Shown in pieces: positions 32,377-44,057 of a stretch of 64,000 bases of DNA. The notes under the pieces are model-generated. The model was not told the origin of the DNA, searched no databases, and saw only the letters and a list, made by a program, of their open reading frames with translations. Source of the stretch: Mesomycoplasma ovipneumoniae (GTDB lineage: Bacteria; Bacillota_I; Bacilli_A; Mycoplasmatales; Metamycoplasmataceae); assembly GCF_030012565.1 (NCBI RefSeq), contig NZ_CP124621.1, forward strand, positions 186,001-250,000, written 5' to 3'. Position numbers and translations under genes: made by a program. Numbering within the stretch: position 1 is the stretch's first letter; the number at the start of each line of letters is the position of its first letter.

Positions 32377-35300
32377 TATTTTAGTTAGTTATTTGCTTGC
32401 TGGCGGCGGCCTGACGGCAGCAGTTGGCGGAATTATGGGCGGAATTAAACTTTATGCAAATAATAACGAACTTGGAGTTTACAATCTTGATGTTGCCTCA
32501 GACACCATTGATGAAACTAAGCAAGGCGAGTTAGTTTATGCTAATTTTTATAATGCTCAAGGCGAAAATGTTGCCGAATTTAAACCATTAGAAGACGATA
32601 AAGACGGCAAATACGGCATTTTTTTAAATCCAAACATCAAATCAGAAAAACGAGTTTTTACTGAATCAGAGTTTGCAGACTGATTTGCCATAAATTATAA
32701 CCGTCAAACTCCAATTTTTGAACTAAAATTAGGGGTTATGAAATTTGTCAACGAATATTGGGATGCTATTTCTCCTTCAGAATTTCTTGAATATGCAAAA
32801 TGATTTACTAAAAATGTTGCCTGAGGTCCAGATGCCTTAACTTTAGAACATTTTGCACTAAAAAAGGGTGTAACTCGATCAGGTAATAATTTATTATTAG
32901 GTCAGCATTCAGCTGTTAGAAAAGAAGAAGCAAAAATAGAATTTTATCCAGATTCATTTTTTGGTTCATTCCCAATTTATTCAGAATTAGCCGGAAGAGG
33001 TAATGCACCGGATAATTTAACTTACAAAATTTTTAAAGATGCAATTTCAAAAGAAGCTCTTGATGAATATTTTAAAAAAATTCCACAACAACAAGTTTTA
33101 GCAAATTATGACAAATCCAAAGTTGTTGCCGGAATTCCTGCCGCTGATCTTGTTAAAAATGAAAAAATTTACATTTATGATATAGTTAAAATTTTAAAAA
33201 ATTCATTTGATAATGATTCAGAAATTCTTGCTAAATTAGACAAATTTAAGCAGCCAGAGAATTTTTTTGTCTTTGAAAATGAAGGCCAGACAATTGAAGA
33301 TGTTAAGAAAAAATTTGAATTGGCAGTTCTCATGTTTGCCCATGAAAATGACATCCAATTGCCTAAAAATTACAGTCTAAATTTCCCACAAGATTTTGGA
33401 AAAACCTATAAAATACGTGATATTTATGACACAATCAGGTCTAATTTGAAAAATGATGAAAATAATACCCCGCGTGGAATTCTTTCTTTAGAACTTGAAG
33501 ATCCTGATTCTGATCCAACCCCTGAAGACAAAAAAACTCCTGCTAATCGTGCAGAAACAACAGATTTTTTTATTACTCAGAATGTAAATCCTGATATTAT
33601 AACGCTTATTGCCGCTGAATTAGCAACAAAAATTTCCCAAAAAGTTGATGAAATTGTAAAAAACGGATTTTATGATCTTTATAATATAAATCACCCAGTT
33701 GGAAAAACAATCGGTATTTATCAAAAAGATTCTAATAATAGGTTATTTTTTCCACTTGGTACTCGTTCTGAAAGTCCTTCAATTGAAGCACAAAACGAAT
33801 ATCTATCTGAATTTGATGCTAATTTATGGTCAGCATATCAAATTAAATCACTCAAAAAACTGTCAAAAACTGAATTAGAAGTTGAATTAATAGATCCAAA
33901 CGATCCTGAAGGTTCAACAAAAACAATAAAATTTAACCTGGATCCAGAAAACTCAGATTATGCCAAAAATGTTGAAGAATTTAATAGCTTTAAAATTGCT
34001 GTTGATTGAAAAAATCGCGCAATTCCAAAGGTTATTCAAGAAATTGAAACTCTTAAAGACGGAAAAACCACAACAGTTTATCAACTTTATGGCGAAATTT
34101 TTGACGGCCTAATTGATAAAGTTTTAAGAGATAAATTGACAAATGGTGAAGACCTTGTTGGAACTTATGTTGATTTTGAGATTGATCCAGAAACTGGTTT
34201 GAAAAAATATACCACAAAACATGGCGAATTTGTCGGCTATTCACACTCATCAAGAATTCCGTATATTGCGCTTTTAAAAGCTTCTTCTCCATTTTTTAAA
34301 ACAACTGGAATTAACTATTTAAAATATGTTGGTGCTCATGAGTACGGACATCACCAAACTTTAAATTATGCCCAAGATAATTCTGACCCTGATTCAAATG
34401 TAGTTTTAAACGCGATTTCGACAAATGCAGGACTAGGTTTACAGTCTTTTTATAATTTTGATGTTCTTCAGTTATACCTTAATGCAAGATCTTCAGGACT
34501 AAGTTTGCGAAAAGCATCCCCTAGTTTAAACCCTGAAGATAAAGGAATTTATCCAAACTTTAGCTTTGATAATGGAAATAATTTTGAGAGTGAGTCACAA
34601 ATTTTTGGTTCAAATGAAAATCAAAATATTGACGAGTTAATTTCTAAAAAATCTCGTAGATTTTTGCAAACTATTGAGGGTCTTAAAAATGCTGCGGACA
34701 TTCGAAAACTAAAATTATATGATCTTTTTCTTCTAAATTCAATTGACCCAGATTCAGGAACAATAAATCCGGGAACTTCTGGAGTTTCTAAATTTTTCCG
34801 AAATAGAAATTCGACCTCGCAAGAAAATACTGAAGATGAATCAGATCAAGACACTAAAAAACAAAAAGGATTTATAAATTCCAACGATATTCAAGGCATT
34901 TTTTCTAATTCATTAACTGATGGAGCCGGAAATAAAATCCAATTTGACGATCAAGGAAAAATCCATGTCGCTGATTTTGAACCAAGCCCAGACCGAAGAA
35001 CTTTTAGCAATTTAAAAGTTCACCTATTTTATGAAAACGGGAAACCAGTAATTGATCCTTTAACATTTAATAATCCTAATAGTCTTCCTGAATTACAGCA
35101 AAAAATTAAGCAAATTCAGGACGAATTTGAGAATAAAATAGTCAAAAACTTTCGTGATAATGGATGAGACTCAAGCCCTCAGTCTTTTACTAGATTTTCG
35201 CCATCATCTCCATTGTTTGAAAAATCACTTAAATCAATTTTGAATAATCCTGTTGAAAATCAAGCATTTTTCGGAACAATTATTGGTCAAAACCCGAAAA

Positions 35301-38300
35301 ATTTAAAAGCTAGTGTTGAAATTCCTGATTCAATTTTTGACTTGTCACAATTTTTGATAGAAATTCAACTTTCACTTAGCGTTCCCCAAAGTGTCGCGGA
35401 TTTAGCAAAGGAATTATTAGAAAAAGAAAAAACTGCCGGCTTTAAATTCCTTGATTTTTTCAAATTATTCAAGGGAGTTCAACCTGATTCTTCTAATAAT
35501 CAAATTTCCCAAGCTTTTGAACAATTCAAAAAATCACTTGATTTAGAAAACAAAATTCTACCACTTCTTAACTCAATGCTTAGTGTTTCTGATCATACAA
35601 ATTCAGATTTATTCACAAATTTAAACAACATTTCAACTTTTAAAGACTCACTTTTTTCAAAAATACCCCAAGTAGTCTCATTTCTTGAAAGAATATACAC
35701 TATTTATTTCCAAGCTTTAGTTCAATCCTTGTCAACTAAAAATGCAAGTTCTGATCAGGCAGCAGGAATTTTGACTAGATTCTTTGCTTTCAACCTTAAT
35801 TCTGAACTATATAAAAATTTACATAAAATTATAAAATTCACTGACAAAGATGGCAAAAGCATTGCTCCTAGTCACTTATTGTTATCATTAGATGAATTTA
35901 ACATTTTATCACCAAGAAATAATCCAGATATTGCACAATTAACTAACGGTCCAATTTTTTCTAGTTTATATTATGGAAAAATAATTTCAGCAAACGGAAA
36001 TCAATATTATCAAAATCCAAAATATGACTTTAATGTTAGAATTCAAACTCAAGCCCAAACTCAACTTGACAATGTTCTTGATCAGAGTGAATTTGATGAG
36101 CAAAAAGATTTATCAGAACGTTGAACTTCACCTCTTGGAAAACTTTTAAAATTTTCAAATGTTACTGCTGAAAAACCATTTTTTGGGATTGCACAAGATT
36201 TTAAATTTAATGTTACAGGCACAAACATTGATAAATCGAAAATTTACCTCGATGCTTGAGACAAAACTCTTTTTGGTTTTGATTATCAAAATAATTATTT
36301 TGCATATCAAAACGAGAAAAATGAAACAGAATTTTCATCAATTTCAGATTTTTTAGAGTTTATTTCAATTGATCCATTTGCACTTAAAATTTCAAAAAAA
36401 GGTGAAGGTGAATTTGTTAGAGATTGAAATTTTGACTATGTTAATTCTAAGTTTGACCTTTACAAATATGGTTTTGATAAATTGTCTGAAAAGTTCAAAT
36501 TAAAAGAAAATCAAACAGAAAATTCTTCGCTTAAATGAGTTAAAGGCGAAAAATTTGACTCAAAATTTGAAAAATTATTGTCAATTTTTGATATTTCTCA
36601 AGAAGAATTGCAACAAAATTTACAAAATTTTGCAAATACGTTGATGGAAGCCTTTGAACAATCAACTCTAAACTTGTTGATCAAAAATGTAAAAATTGAT
36701 AACAAAAATATTGACCACCTATTTTTATCATCTGTTGGATTTATGGGGTTTAAAAATTTTGCTCGAAAAACACAGCAAAATTTACCAGCAACCAAATTTG
36801 GTAAACTTACAGATATTAATGATAAAATTAAAATTGCATGATTGACTTTTGCAGGGTATGACCAAACAAATTCATTAGTTTTAGATGATGAATCATTTGT
36901 TAATTCAGATTTAAATGATCCAGAAAAATCAGAAGTTTTTAGATGACTCAAGGACTTTTTAAGTCAAGCAAAAATAGAGGCAAAAGACTTGGATTTGTTC
37001 AAATTGCAATACTTAGTAGGGACAAAAACCTTTGTTGACTATTCACTTAGTAGAGACAGTCGAATTCAGCAATTTCAGCGAATGAACTCAGACCTTGAAC
37101 TTTCATGGTTCCGCGCAAAAAATTCAGCAAGATTTGAAACAAAACCAGACGATTTTTTCAGTAATTATGTCTATAATTTCCCTGAATCTTTAACAAGAGA
37201 TTTTGTCCAAATTCATTATTCTCCAAGTGATAAAACGCTTGATAATATTATGCCTGGTTTTAAAAATATTTCTGAATCTAACACCGGTAATGAGTATTTT
37301 GTTGATGCAATTTATACAAGAAAATGGATTAAAAATTTCATTCCGGCTTTTGATATTGCCCAAGGATATTCACAAACTTTAATTAGTCCTTTTACTAATT
37401 TTTTCCTAACTAATAATGTAGCTTCAAAAAATTCAGAAAATTTAAATTCTTTATACAAAAATTTAACTGAAACTTTCAAAAAAGCTCAGGATCAGGAACT
37501 TTATAACCAATCTTTTGTAATTAGCCAACAAGAACAGAAAGAAATTGATGAAATAGAAAGTCAACCTAAACCTCAAAAATTCATTGATCAAACTTTAGCT
37601 AATATTGAAAATCAAGAAAAAATTCAGAAAATTAAAAACAAATATAAAACCGAAAAAGATGAAATTTTTGCCCAAATTTCAGTTGAATTATCTCGCGTGC
37701 TTTCAGCTTACAAAGGCGAGCTTGCTGATTCAAAAAAATACAGTGATGGAAATATTCAACCTGTTGTTGGTAATTTCCGTTGAAGAAATGGTTATATTAA
37801 TCAAAATGTCTCTACAAATAACGGGTTTTTTAAAGATCGCTTCCAAAGAAAAGTTTTAAACTGAGAATTGTATGATGACAATCTTGAACCTGTTGAGGAT
37901 AATACAATAAGAATAACTAACTTAAAAGGTGAAAAAGTCACAAACAGACCTGAGGCTTTTTGGTATTATTCTCTTAAAACTCAAGGTGTTGGCCAAAGAT
38001 CTCTTTCAGGAATTTGACGTGATTCAAAACAAGACAGGGTTGCTTTTTGAGGCTTTTTAAAAAATGAAGATGCCGCTAAAGCCAAATATTTAACTCTTGA
38101 AGATGAACAAACAGCCCAAAAATTCTACATTAAATTAGCAAGTAATGACACAAATAACATTTTTTACTTAAAAAAACAGGCTGACTTATCAACAAAATGG
38201 ACACTAAAAGATGAAGGTTATAGTTCTTGAATTTCATCTTGGTCAATTATTGGTGAGTTTAAAAATGCACTTTTAAGACCAGGTGCCGAAGGTCTAAAAA

Positions 38301-38470
38301 AATTCAGAATTTACTTTTCAGACCAAAACAGACAAGAAATTGAAGGATTATTTACATTAGGTAAATCAAAATATCTTGCTGAAAATGGTAAAAATTTCAA
38401 CTTAGCCCCAACATACATTGAACAAAAAGCAAATCAATCATTCCTTGTAATTCGACCTCAATTTAAATAG
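32363..38470 (+). CDS. giant exported PDxFFG-type protein with HEYGH zinc-protease motif
   Basis: A 2,035-residue protein, confirmed as one frame through about 20 Trp TGA codons. One hydrophobic N-terminal segment (residues about 5-30, LVSYLLAGGGLTAAVGGIMG) would anchor or export it; there is no lipobox Cys. The motif PDSFFG at 196-201 matches the mycoplasma family annotated as PDxFFG protein. At 659-663 stands HEYGH, followed by another His, a gluzincin-like HExxH site, embedded in VGAHEYGHHQTLNYAQD. Most of the rest is hydrophilic and N/D/K/S-rich, with possible coiled-coil around the EIESQPKPQK region. The ATG overlaps oppF by 14 bases, and an OppA-like lipoprotein follows after 8 bases, so it belongs to the opp operon. 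A surface peptidase feeding Opp is a reasonable inference. Alternatively it is an adhesin-like scaffold. Confidence 0.8.
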
Positions 38471-38478
38471 GACTTAAT

Positions 38479-41157
38479 ATGAAAAAAATTAAAAAGTTAC
38501 TAATTTTAAACTCTTTTGTTGTAATACCGACTTTTTTCTTGTTCTCATGTGCTTCTGCTCTTGAAAGAAATCGTCAAGAATTTGACTTTGGAGTTTCAAC
38601 AACAACAATTAACACTTTAAATTACGTAAAAAATAATTCTTCCCACCAAATTCTTAATTCTTTAGTTGAATCTTTTGTAAAACCAGGTCCATCTGCTTCA
38701 AATTCATATGGGGCAAAATTAAATTTACCGGCAATTACCTTTGAACTTTATAACACAAATCTTCAAAGCACTGCAGGTGATGAAATATTGCAAAATCCAG
38801 CAGGTATTACTCCGGATGGTTCTTCTTTTACAATTAGCGATTTTGGAATGGCTCTTGGTTCAGTAGCACCCTCAAGTGGCGGGGCAAAATCTTTTGTTGG
38901 AATCCAAAATTCTTCCCAGTCAATTGTTTCAACTTCAATTTTTCTCAATAAAGGTGCCTCAAAATGAGCAAATAATCAACCTGTTATTGCCCAAAATTTT
39001 ATTGACTACATTTTGTATGTACTAAATATTAATGTTGCCTCACCAAATTTAGTTAAGGTTCTTTCACTGAATATTAAAAATGCCCAAAAAATGATCTCGC
39101 TCCAACAAGATTATGTCTCAAAATTTGGAAATCCTTATCTAAATCCTTTTGGTCAAAAAAGATATGTAAAAGATCAAAAAACTGGCAAAGTTAGTCTTGA
39201 CTTTGACCAAAAAGTTTTTGAATCACAAAACTCCGGTGATGAAGAATATGTTGCCCAATTTAAAGAAAATGCAAGAAATTTTGGAATGTATACAGGTCAA
39301 ATTTTTGAACAAATGACAAACAAGGAAGTTGTTGATCTAGTTCAGGCTAATTTGTCACTAAACCCAAATTTTAGTGCTAATTCAACTGAAATTAACGTTG
39401 TGCAAAACAACCAAAGATCAGTAATAAAACTAACAAAAAATCCATTTTTAGATCCTTCACAAGTATTTGACGGTCCTAATTTGATTCCAAGATACGATTT
39501 TTTACCTGGAGACGAATATGGACTCCGAATCCAATTTGAAGACTCAGCGGCAAAAAAATTCATTAACTTATTTAGACAGGTTATTCATCCTGATATAATT
39601 TTCCCGATAAATCGGGAATTTGTCGAGATTGAAGCTGGCGGAATTAATAATTTTGGTACCGATTTGTCAAAATTTTTAATTAACGGTCCTTTTGATATTT
39701 CTGAACTTAATTTAGGTTCTCAAGGTTCAATGATCTTAACAAAAAGACAAGGTTATTATTCATCAGATAAAACCGTTCCTAATAAAATTAAAGTCTTTTT
39801 TGCTGAACAACCCGAACTTTTATCGTCACTTTTTTTGGATGGTTACATTGCAAAAACCAAAATTCCTTCAACTTTTCAGTCTAAATTCTGATCTGAAGAA
39901 AGAACAAGAAGATACATGGAAAAACAGACCGGATATGGTACAATTGGGATCCAAGTTAATTTAGATAATGTCAAAAAAGGAAAATCTTACCTTCAAGATT
40001 CAGATCTGCGAAAAGCGATTCTTTATGGCATAAATCGTATCGATTTACTCAATTTATACGGTCTTGACCACTCTTTTCCACAGACAACTTGAACTAATTT
40101 TGACAGTATACTAACTTCTCGCGGTTATCCTTTGGAGACCTTTTTGGAAAACAGAAACTACCGTTCAGAATTTCTAGACGCAAACGGAAAACAAGTTGAA
40201 TTTCCAGTTTTAGCCCAAAATTATGGCTCACATTTAGCAAAAGGGGTCTGATTTGAATCTGTCCCAAGAGTAGATTCATCTTATAATCCGCAGACTTCAA
40301 AATTTTTCCTTGAAAGATTTAAAAAGAATAATCCTACTGTTGAAAAAGTTAAGCTAACTTTTATATATAAAGACGATGCCGAAGAAAAAGTTGCTATTGG
40401 TCTACAGGACATTTTAGCCCGAAATACGAATAATTTTATCGAAATTGACCCTGTTAGACTTCCTGATGGAATTTACCAACAAAGACTTTCAACTGGTGAC
40501 TTTGATTTGACAATGAAAAACTTTGACTTTTTCAACATCGGTAATTCTCAACCTCATTCATATATAAAAGCGTTTTTCAATACAGATGAAATTTCGCCAA
40601 GTGATAATAAATTCTCTGGACTTGAGTCTAACCCAGCTTCTTCAATGACTTATTGGAAAATGTGAAATCAAATTTCACCTCAGCAAAGAGCTGAAATTGC
40701 TAAAAGACTCGAGATTTCTGACATTTTTTTAAAGAAATTTGAAGAACTAATTACCCGAAAATTGAAACTTGACGGGCAAGGTAAGCCTATTTTCAAACAA
40801 GTCTACCTTGACAAGGAACAAAAAATTCCTGCAACTGATTATAATAATAAGCCAATTTTAGTTCCAGAATTTGCCGAGCCCTTAGATGAATATAACAACA
40901 GAATTGACTCATTTTTTAACGCAATTTTTACACACCAAGAAAAACAAGAAGGCTGAACTCAGAACAGAGTTTTTGAATTTGTGCTAGTTTTTGAAAAAAT
41001 AATCCGTGAATTTGCGCCAATTATTCCAATTATGGAGGTCGATACTTTCTGGACTATCAACCGAATTAGGGCCGGATCAGGAAATTCTTTCCAGTTTGCT
41101 TTTGATGTTGAAAATATTAAAGTTAATTTTGTAACTGCTGAAGACGGAAAGCAATAA
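38479..41157 (+). CDS. oppA: OppA-like peptide-binding lipoprotein
   Basis: An 892-residue lipoprotein. The signal MKKIKKLLILNSFVVIPTFF ends in the lipobox FLFSCAS. The body resembles large mycoplasma OppA proteins: SDLRKAILYGINRIDLLNLYG-type segment (DLRKAILYGINRIDL) and IKNFDFF-type regions, typical of SBP_bac_5 proteins, where the bound peptide enters. It is longer than E. coli OppA (about 540) as usual in mycoplasmas. Several TGA codons are Trp. It is the last gene of the operon, ending 55 bases before the terminator at 41212-41239. Identity as substrate-binding protein rests on context plus these motifs. Confidence 0.82.
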
Positions 41158-41174
41158 TTTTTTTAGGGTCTATA

Positions 41175-41266
41175 TTTTAGTCTGATTTTTAAAGAAGTTA
41201 AAAAATTAAATAAAATACCAGTAATTTCTGGTATTTTTTCTAATATTTGAAAAATGCGGAAAATGA
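41175..41266. repeat. left direct repeat of element copy 2
   Basis: About 92 bp running from TTTTAGTCTGATTTTTA to GAAAAATGCGGAAAATGA. It matches 41954-42046 with scattered differences. It contains the oppA terminator. Only these two places in the window carry the sequence. Confidence 0.75.
41212..41239 (+). terminator. terminator of the opp operon
   Basis: AAAATACCAG, loop TAATTT, CTGGTATTTTTT. It lies inside the left direct repeat. The right repeat has the same stem, but its T-run is altered to TATAATATT and serves as the asnS -10. Confidence 0.8.
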
Positions 41267-41409
41267 CTGAGTTTGCCAGTTTGATGGCAAAAATTCACTT
41301 TTTAGCGAATATAAATATGCAAAAATACCGGTAAATCCGTGTTTTTTGATCTAAAATCTTAATATTTATAATTTTAAATTTAACCTTTTAAAAAAAAAAA
41401 AAAAAATGC

Positions 41410-41437
41410 TTGGTCAAAAATAAAATTATGTTATAAT
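41410..41437 (+). promoter_or_regulatory. internal promoter of element copy 2
   Basis: TTGGTC (41410-41415), 16 bp, TATAAT (41432-41437) preceded by TGT (extended -10). A17 ends 3 bases before the -35. Conserved in all four copies with identical spacing. Confidence 0.7.
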
Positions 41438-41443
41438 AAGTTT

Positions 41444-41921
41444 CACTAAGAATGAATTAATAAATTTTGATATTGAATTAAGGGGGACTTGATTATGTCT
41501 TTTGTCTAAAAAAATCAGACAGCGCGAATTATCCATTATATTTTTAATATGATGGAATGCCTTAAATTTAACCGTTTAGAAATCTATAAATTTAAGGCTT
41601 TTTTTATTGTTCTTTCAAAACTTCATATGTTTTTTTAGGCTCAATGTAAATAAAAATGAGTTTTCTTTTTACATTGAGTTTAAATAGTAGTTGTATTTTT
41701 TATGATTTTTGTTAGTGTTTTAAACTAAAAAAGTAGTTTAAAAATTTCATAATTTTGCTTTTTAAGCTAAAATTTTAGCTTTTTTAGTTTGCTTTATTTG
41801 ATTAATAAGTAGATTTTTCTTTCGTTAGTGTTTGATTTAAAATTTAGTGTTTTTGCCTTGATAGTTATTTTTCTCGAGTTTGCCAAAAAAGTTAAAAAGT
41901 TCCCAAAACCGGAACTTTTTT
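41444..41921 (+). ncRNA. candidate structured RNA transcribed from element copy 2
   Basis: Predicted start about 7 bases after the -10, end at the terminator 41894-41921. Hairpins: CCATTATATTT with AAATATGATGG-type arms (41533-41555); GCCTTAAATTT (41559-41569) with AAATTTAAGGC (41588-41598), perfect; CTCAATGTAAA (41640-41650) with TTTACATTGAG (41668-41678), perfect. In the copies at 17.5 and 49.9 kb the U-A pair of the third stem is replaced by C-G (ATGCAAA with TTTGCAT), a compensatory change. The Shine-Dalgarno and mini-ORF at 41481-41509 lie near its 5' end. No known RNA family recognised. Confidence 0.5.
41894..41921 (+). terminator. intrinsic terminator inside element copy 2
   Basis: AAAAAGTTCC, loop CAAAACC, GGAACTTTTTT. 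It closes the transcription unit started at 41444. Copy 1 and the relic near 5160-5192 keep weaker versions. Copy 3 lacks it through an internal deletion. Confidence 0.75.
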
Positions 41922-41953
41922 AAGATTATCTCATCAAACTGGAAAACTTGGGA

Positions 41954-42046
41954 TTTTAATCTAATTTTTACAGAAGTTAAAAAAAATAAATAAAATACCA
42001 GTATTTTCTGGTATAATATTTAATATTTGAAAAAATGGGGTAAATA
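41954..42046. repeat. right direct repeat of element copy 2, with asnS promoter
   Basis: About 93 bp, the partner of 41175-41266. It holds TGGTATAAT (-10 at 42012-42017), which gives the asnS promoter, and ends a few bases before the asnS ATG. Confidence 0.75.
42012..42017 (+). promoter_or_regulatory. -10 element of asnS
   Basis: TATAAT with TGG just before it (extended -10), 32 bases before the ATG. It overlaps the right arm of the duplicated terminator stem. Confidence 0.55.
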
Positions 42047-42048
42047 AA

Positions 42049-43398
42049 ATGTCGGTATCAATTAATGAAGTTTTTATACATCCTGAGTTGTATGATCAGA
42101 AGAAAATTGCAGTTCAAGGTTGAATCACAAATATTCGTGGTAATTTAAAAATAATGTTTGTCGAACTGAACGATGGTTCGTCGTTTAAAAATTTACAATG
42201 TGTTCTTAAAAGTGATAATATTGACTTTACAAAAGTAGAAAATTTAGCAATTGGCGAAGCTATTGAAATTAGCGGCGTTTTTACAAGCACTCCTGAGCGC
42301 CAGCAAAATGGAGAGGTTTTAGTTGAGGATTTAGAGGTTAAAGGCCGTAATTATAACAATAATTTTCCAATTCAAAATCAAGAAATTTCCTTAGAAGTTT
42401 TAAGGCAAATTCCACATTTTCGTCACAGAACTCGACTTTTTCGTGTGATAATGAGACTAAGATCTTCACTTTTTTATGAAATTCATAAGTTTTTTCGTCG
42501 TCAAGGATTTATTAATTTTTCAGCACCAATTTTAACCTCAAATGATGGTGAAGGTGCTGGTGAAACTTTTATTGTCGACGATGAGGAAAAAGACTTTTTT
42601 AACAAAAAAACAACTTTAGGTGTTACAGGACAACTTCATGCCGAAGCCTATGCTCTTGGTTTTAAAAAAGTCTACACTTTTGCCCCTACTTTTCGTGCTG
42701 AGAGATCAAATACTAGAAAACATGCCGCTGAATTTTGGATGATTGAACCTGAAGTGGCATTTTTTGATCTTGATGAAATTATTGAATTAGCAACAAAATT
42801 ACTTCAAAAAGTAATAAAAGCTGTAATAATTCGTAACAAAGATGAATTTGCATTTCTAGAAAAAGTTGGTGATAAAAACCTGCGCCGCCGTTTAATTCAA
42901 TTTTGTGATTCTCAAGTAGCCCAGGTAACTTACGAACAAGCAATTAAATTACTTTCTGAACACATTGATAAATTTGAGGAAAAGAACCTGTTTTTTGGTG
43001 CTGATTTAAAAACTGAGCATGAACGGTTTTTATCTGAACAAATTTTCCGCGCCCCTGTTGTTGTAATTAATTATCCAAAATCGCTAAAAGCATTTTACAT
43101 GCACCAAAACGATGATGAAAAAACTGTAGCAGCTTTTGATCTTTTAGTTCCAGGGATTGGTGAGCTAATCGGTGGATCTCAACGTGAAGTTCGTTATGAA
43201 AAACTACTTGAACGAATGAACGAATTGAACATGAAAGTTGAAGATTTCCAATGATACCTTGATTTGCGTAAATTTGGTAACCCTGGCTCAAGTGGTTTTG
43301 GTCTTGGTTTTGAAAGATTGCTAATGTTTGTCACCGGAATTGATAATATTCGTGATGTAATTCCTTTCCCAAGAACAAATAAAAATATTTTAATGTAA
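42049..43398 (+). CDS. asnS: asparaginyl-tRNA synthetase
   Basis: A 449-residue class IIb synthetase. An N-terminal anticodon-binding OB fold ([23 protein letters not shown]) precedes the catalytic core: motif 2 ([25 protein letters not shown]) and motif 3 ([19 protein letters not shown]). The [10 protein letters not shown] segment is typical of AsnRS and separates it from AspRS. Two TGA codons are Trp, one at the N-terminus and one at FQWYLDLR. The start ATG at 42049 directly follows the right direct repeat of the element. It is the first gene of a plus-strand run up to ruvB. Confidence 0.95.
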
Positions 43399-43413
43399 GA
43401 GGATAAAATTAAA

Positions 43414-44055
43414 TTGAAAATTGATTTTGTAAAAGCAGGTTTTTGAAGACGTTCCTTTGCAGGATTAATTGATTTTGTATTTCTTTTTCTTACTTTTTTA
43501 GTATTTTTCTACCTATTTTTGGTATTAACTGAATGATCAAAAATAAAATTTTATCTTTGAATTCTAACTGCTTTTTTACTTGTAATTTTTTACCGCATTT
43601 TTCTAATTATTTTTTTAAAGCAAACAATTGGACTGTTTTTAACAAAAACTAAACTTGTTTTTTTTGATGAAAACCCTAATTTTTACAAAAAATTCTTAAT
43701 TTTACTAAAAAGGGAAGCATTTTTAAGTCTTAATTGAATATTTTCGCTTTTATTTTCCTCAATTATTTTAGATCTTAGTTTTGGAATTGATCTTAACTTT
43801 TTTCAAACTTTTAAAAGTTCAAGTCAAAATTTAACTTTTTTTCAACAAATTAGCTTAAGTTTTCCCGCTTTATTTTCAAAAGTTAACTTTTTCTTCTTAA
43901 TTGTAAATAACCTCTCAATTTTAGGTTCAAAAAAATTAACAATTATTGATTCTTTTTCTAAAACAACTATTTGCTTGAAAAAAACGCTTATAAAAGCGGA
44001 TTATTTAAGTTCAATTCATGCAAATTTTAGTTCAATTCATTGGGAGGTTAATTAA
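43414..44055 (+). CDS. RDD-family membrane protein
   Basis: A 213-residue membrane protein. The start KIDFVKAGFWRRSFAGLIDFVFLF has the arginine pair and Asp of the RDD family. Two further hydrophobic pairs follow (FYLWILTAFLLVIFYRIFLII, WIFSLLFSSIILDLSF). RDD proteins have no single function; some are sodium/proton antiporters. The start is TTG at 43414-43416 after AGAGGAT, since no ATG lies in frame near it. Four TGA codons are Trp. It ends two bases before pcrA and starts 15 bases after asnS. Confidence 0.75.
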
Positions 44056-44057
44056 TC

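Larger units (their letters stand above)
41267..41953 (+). mobile_element. MITE-like repeat element, copy 2 (longest)
   Basis: About 687 bp. The 5' end is CTGAGTTTGCCAGTTTGAT; the 3' end read inward is CCCAAGTTTTCCAGTTTGAT; 16 of 20 positions agree, so these are terminal inverted repeats. In order: end hairpin TTTGCCA/TGGCAAA, A17 (41390-41406), promoter, Shine-Dalgarno AGGGGGA, ATG and a 4-codon ORF (MSFV), three hairpins, terminator (41894-41921), 3' end. It carries no transposase. Compared with copy 1 it has an extra A/T-rich stretch near 41712-41860. It fills the 891-base gap between oppA and asnS. Confidence 0.82.

Noticed and set aside
41158..42048. CRISPR array or phage remnant in the repeat-rich gap
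   Set aside because: No regularly spaced short repeats and no phage genes; the repeats are two long direct repeats around one element.
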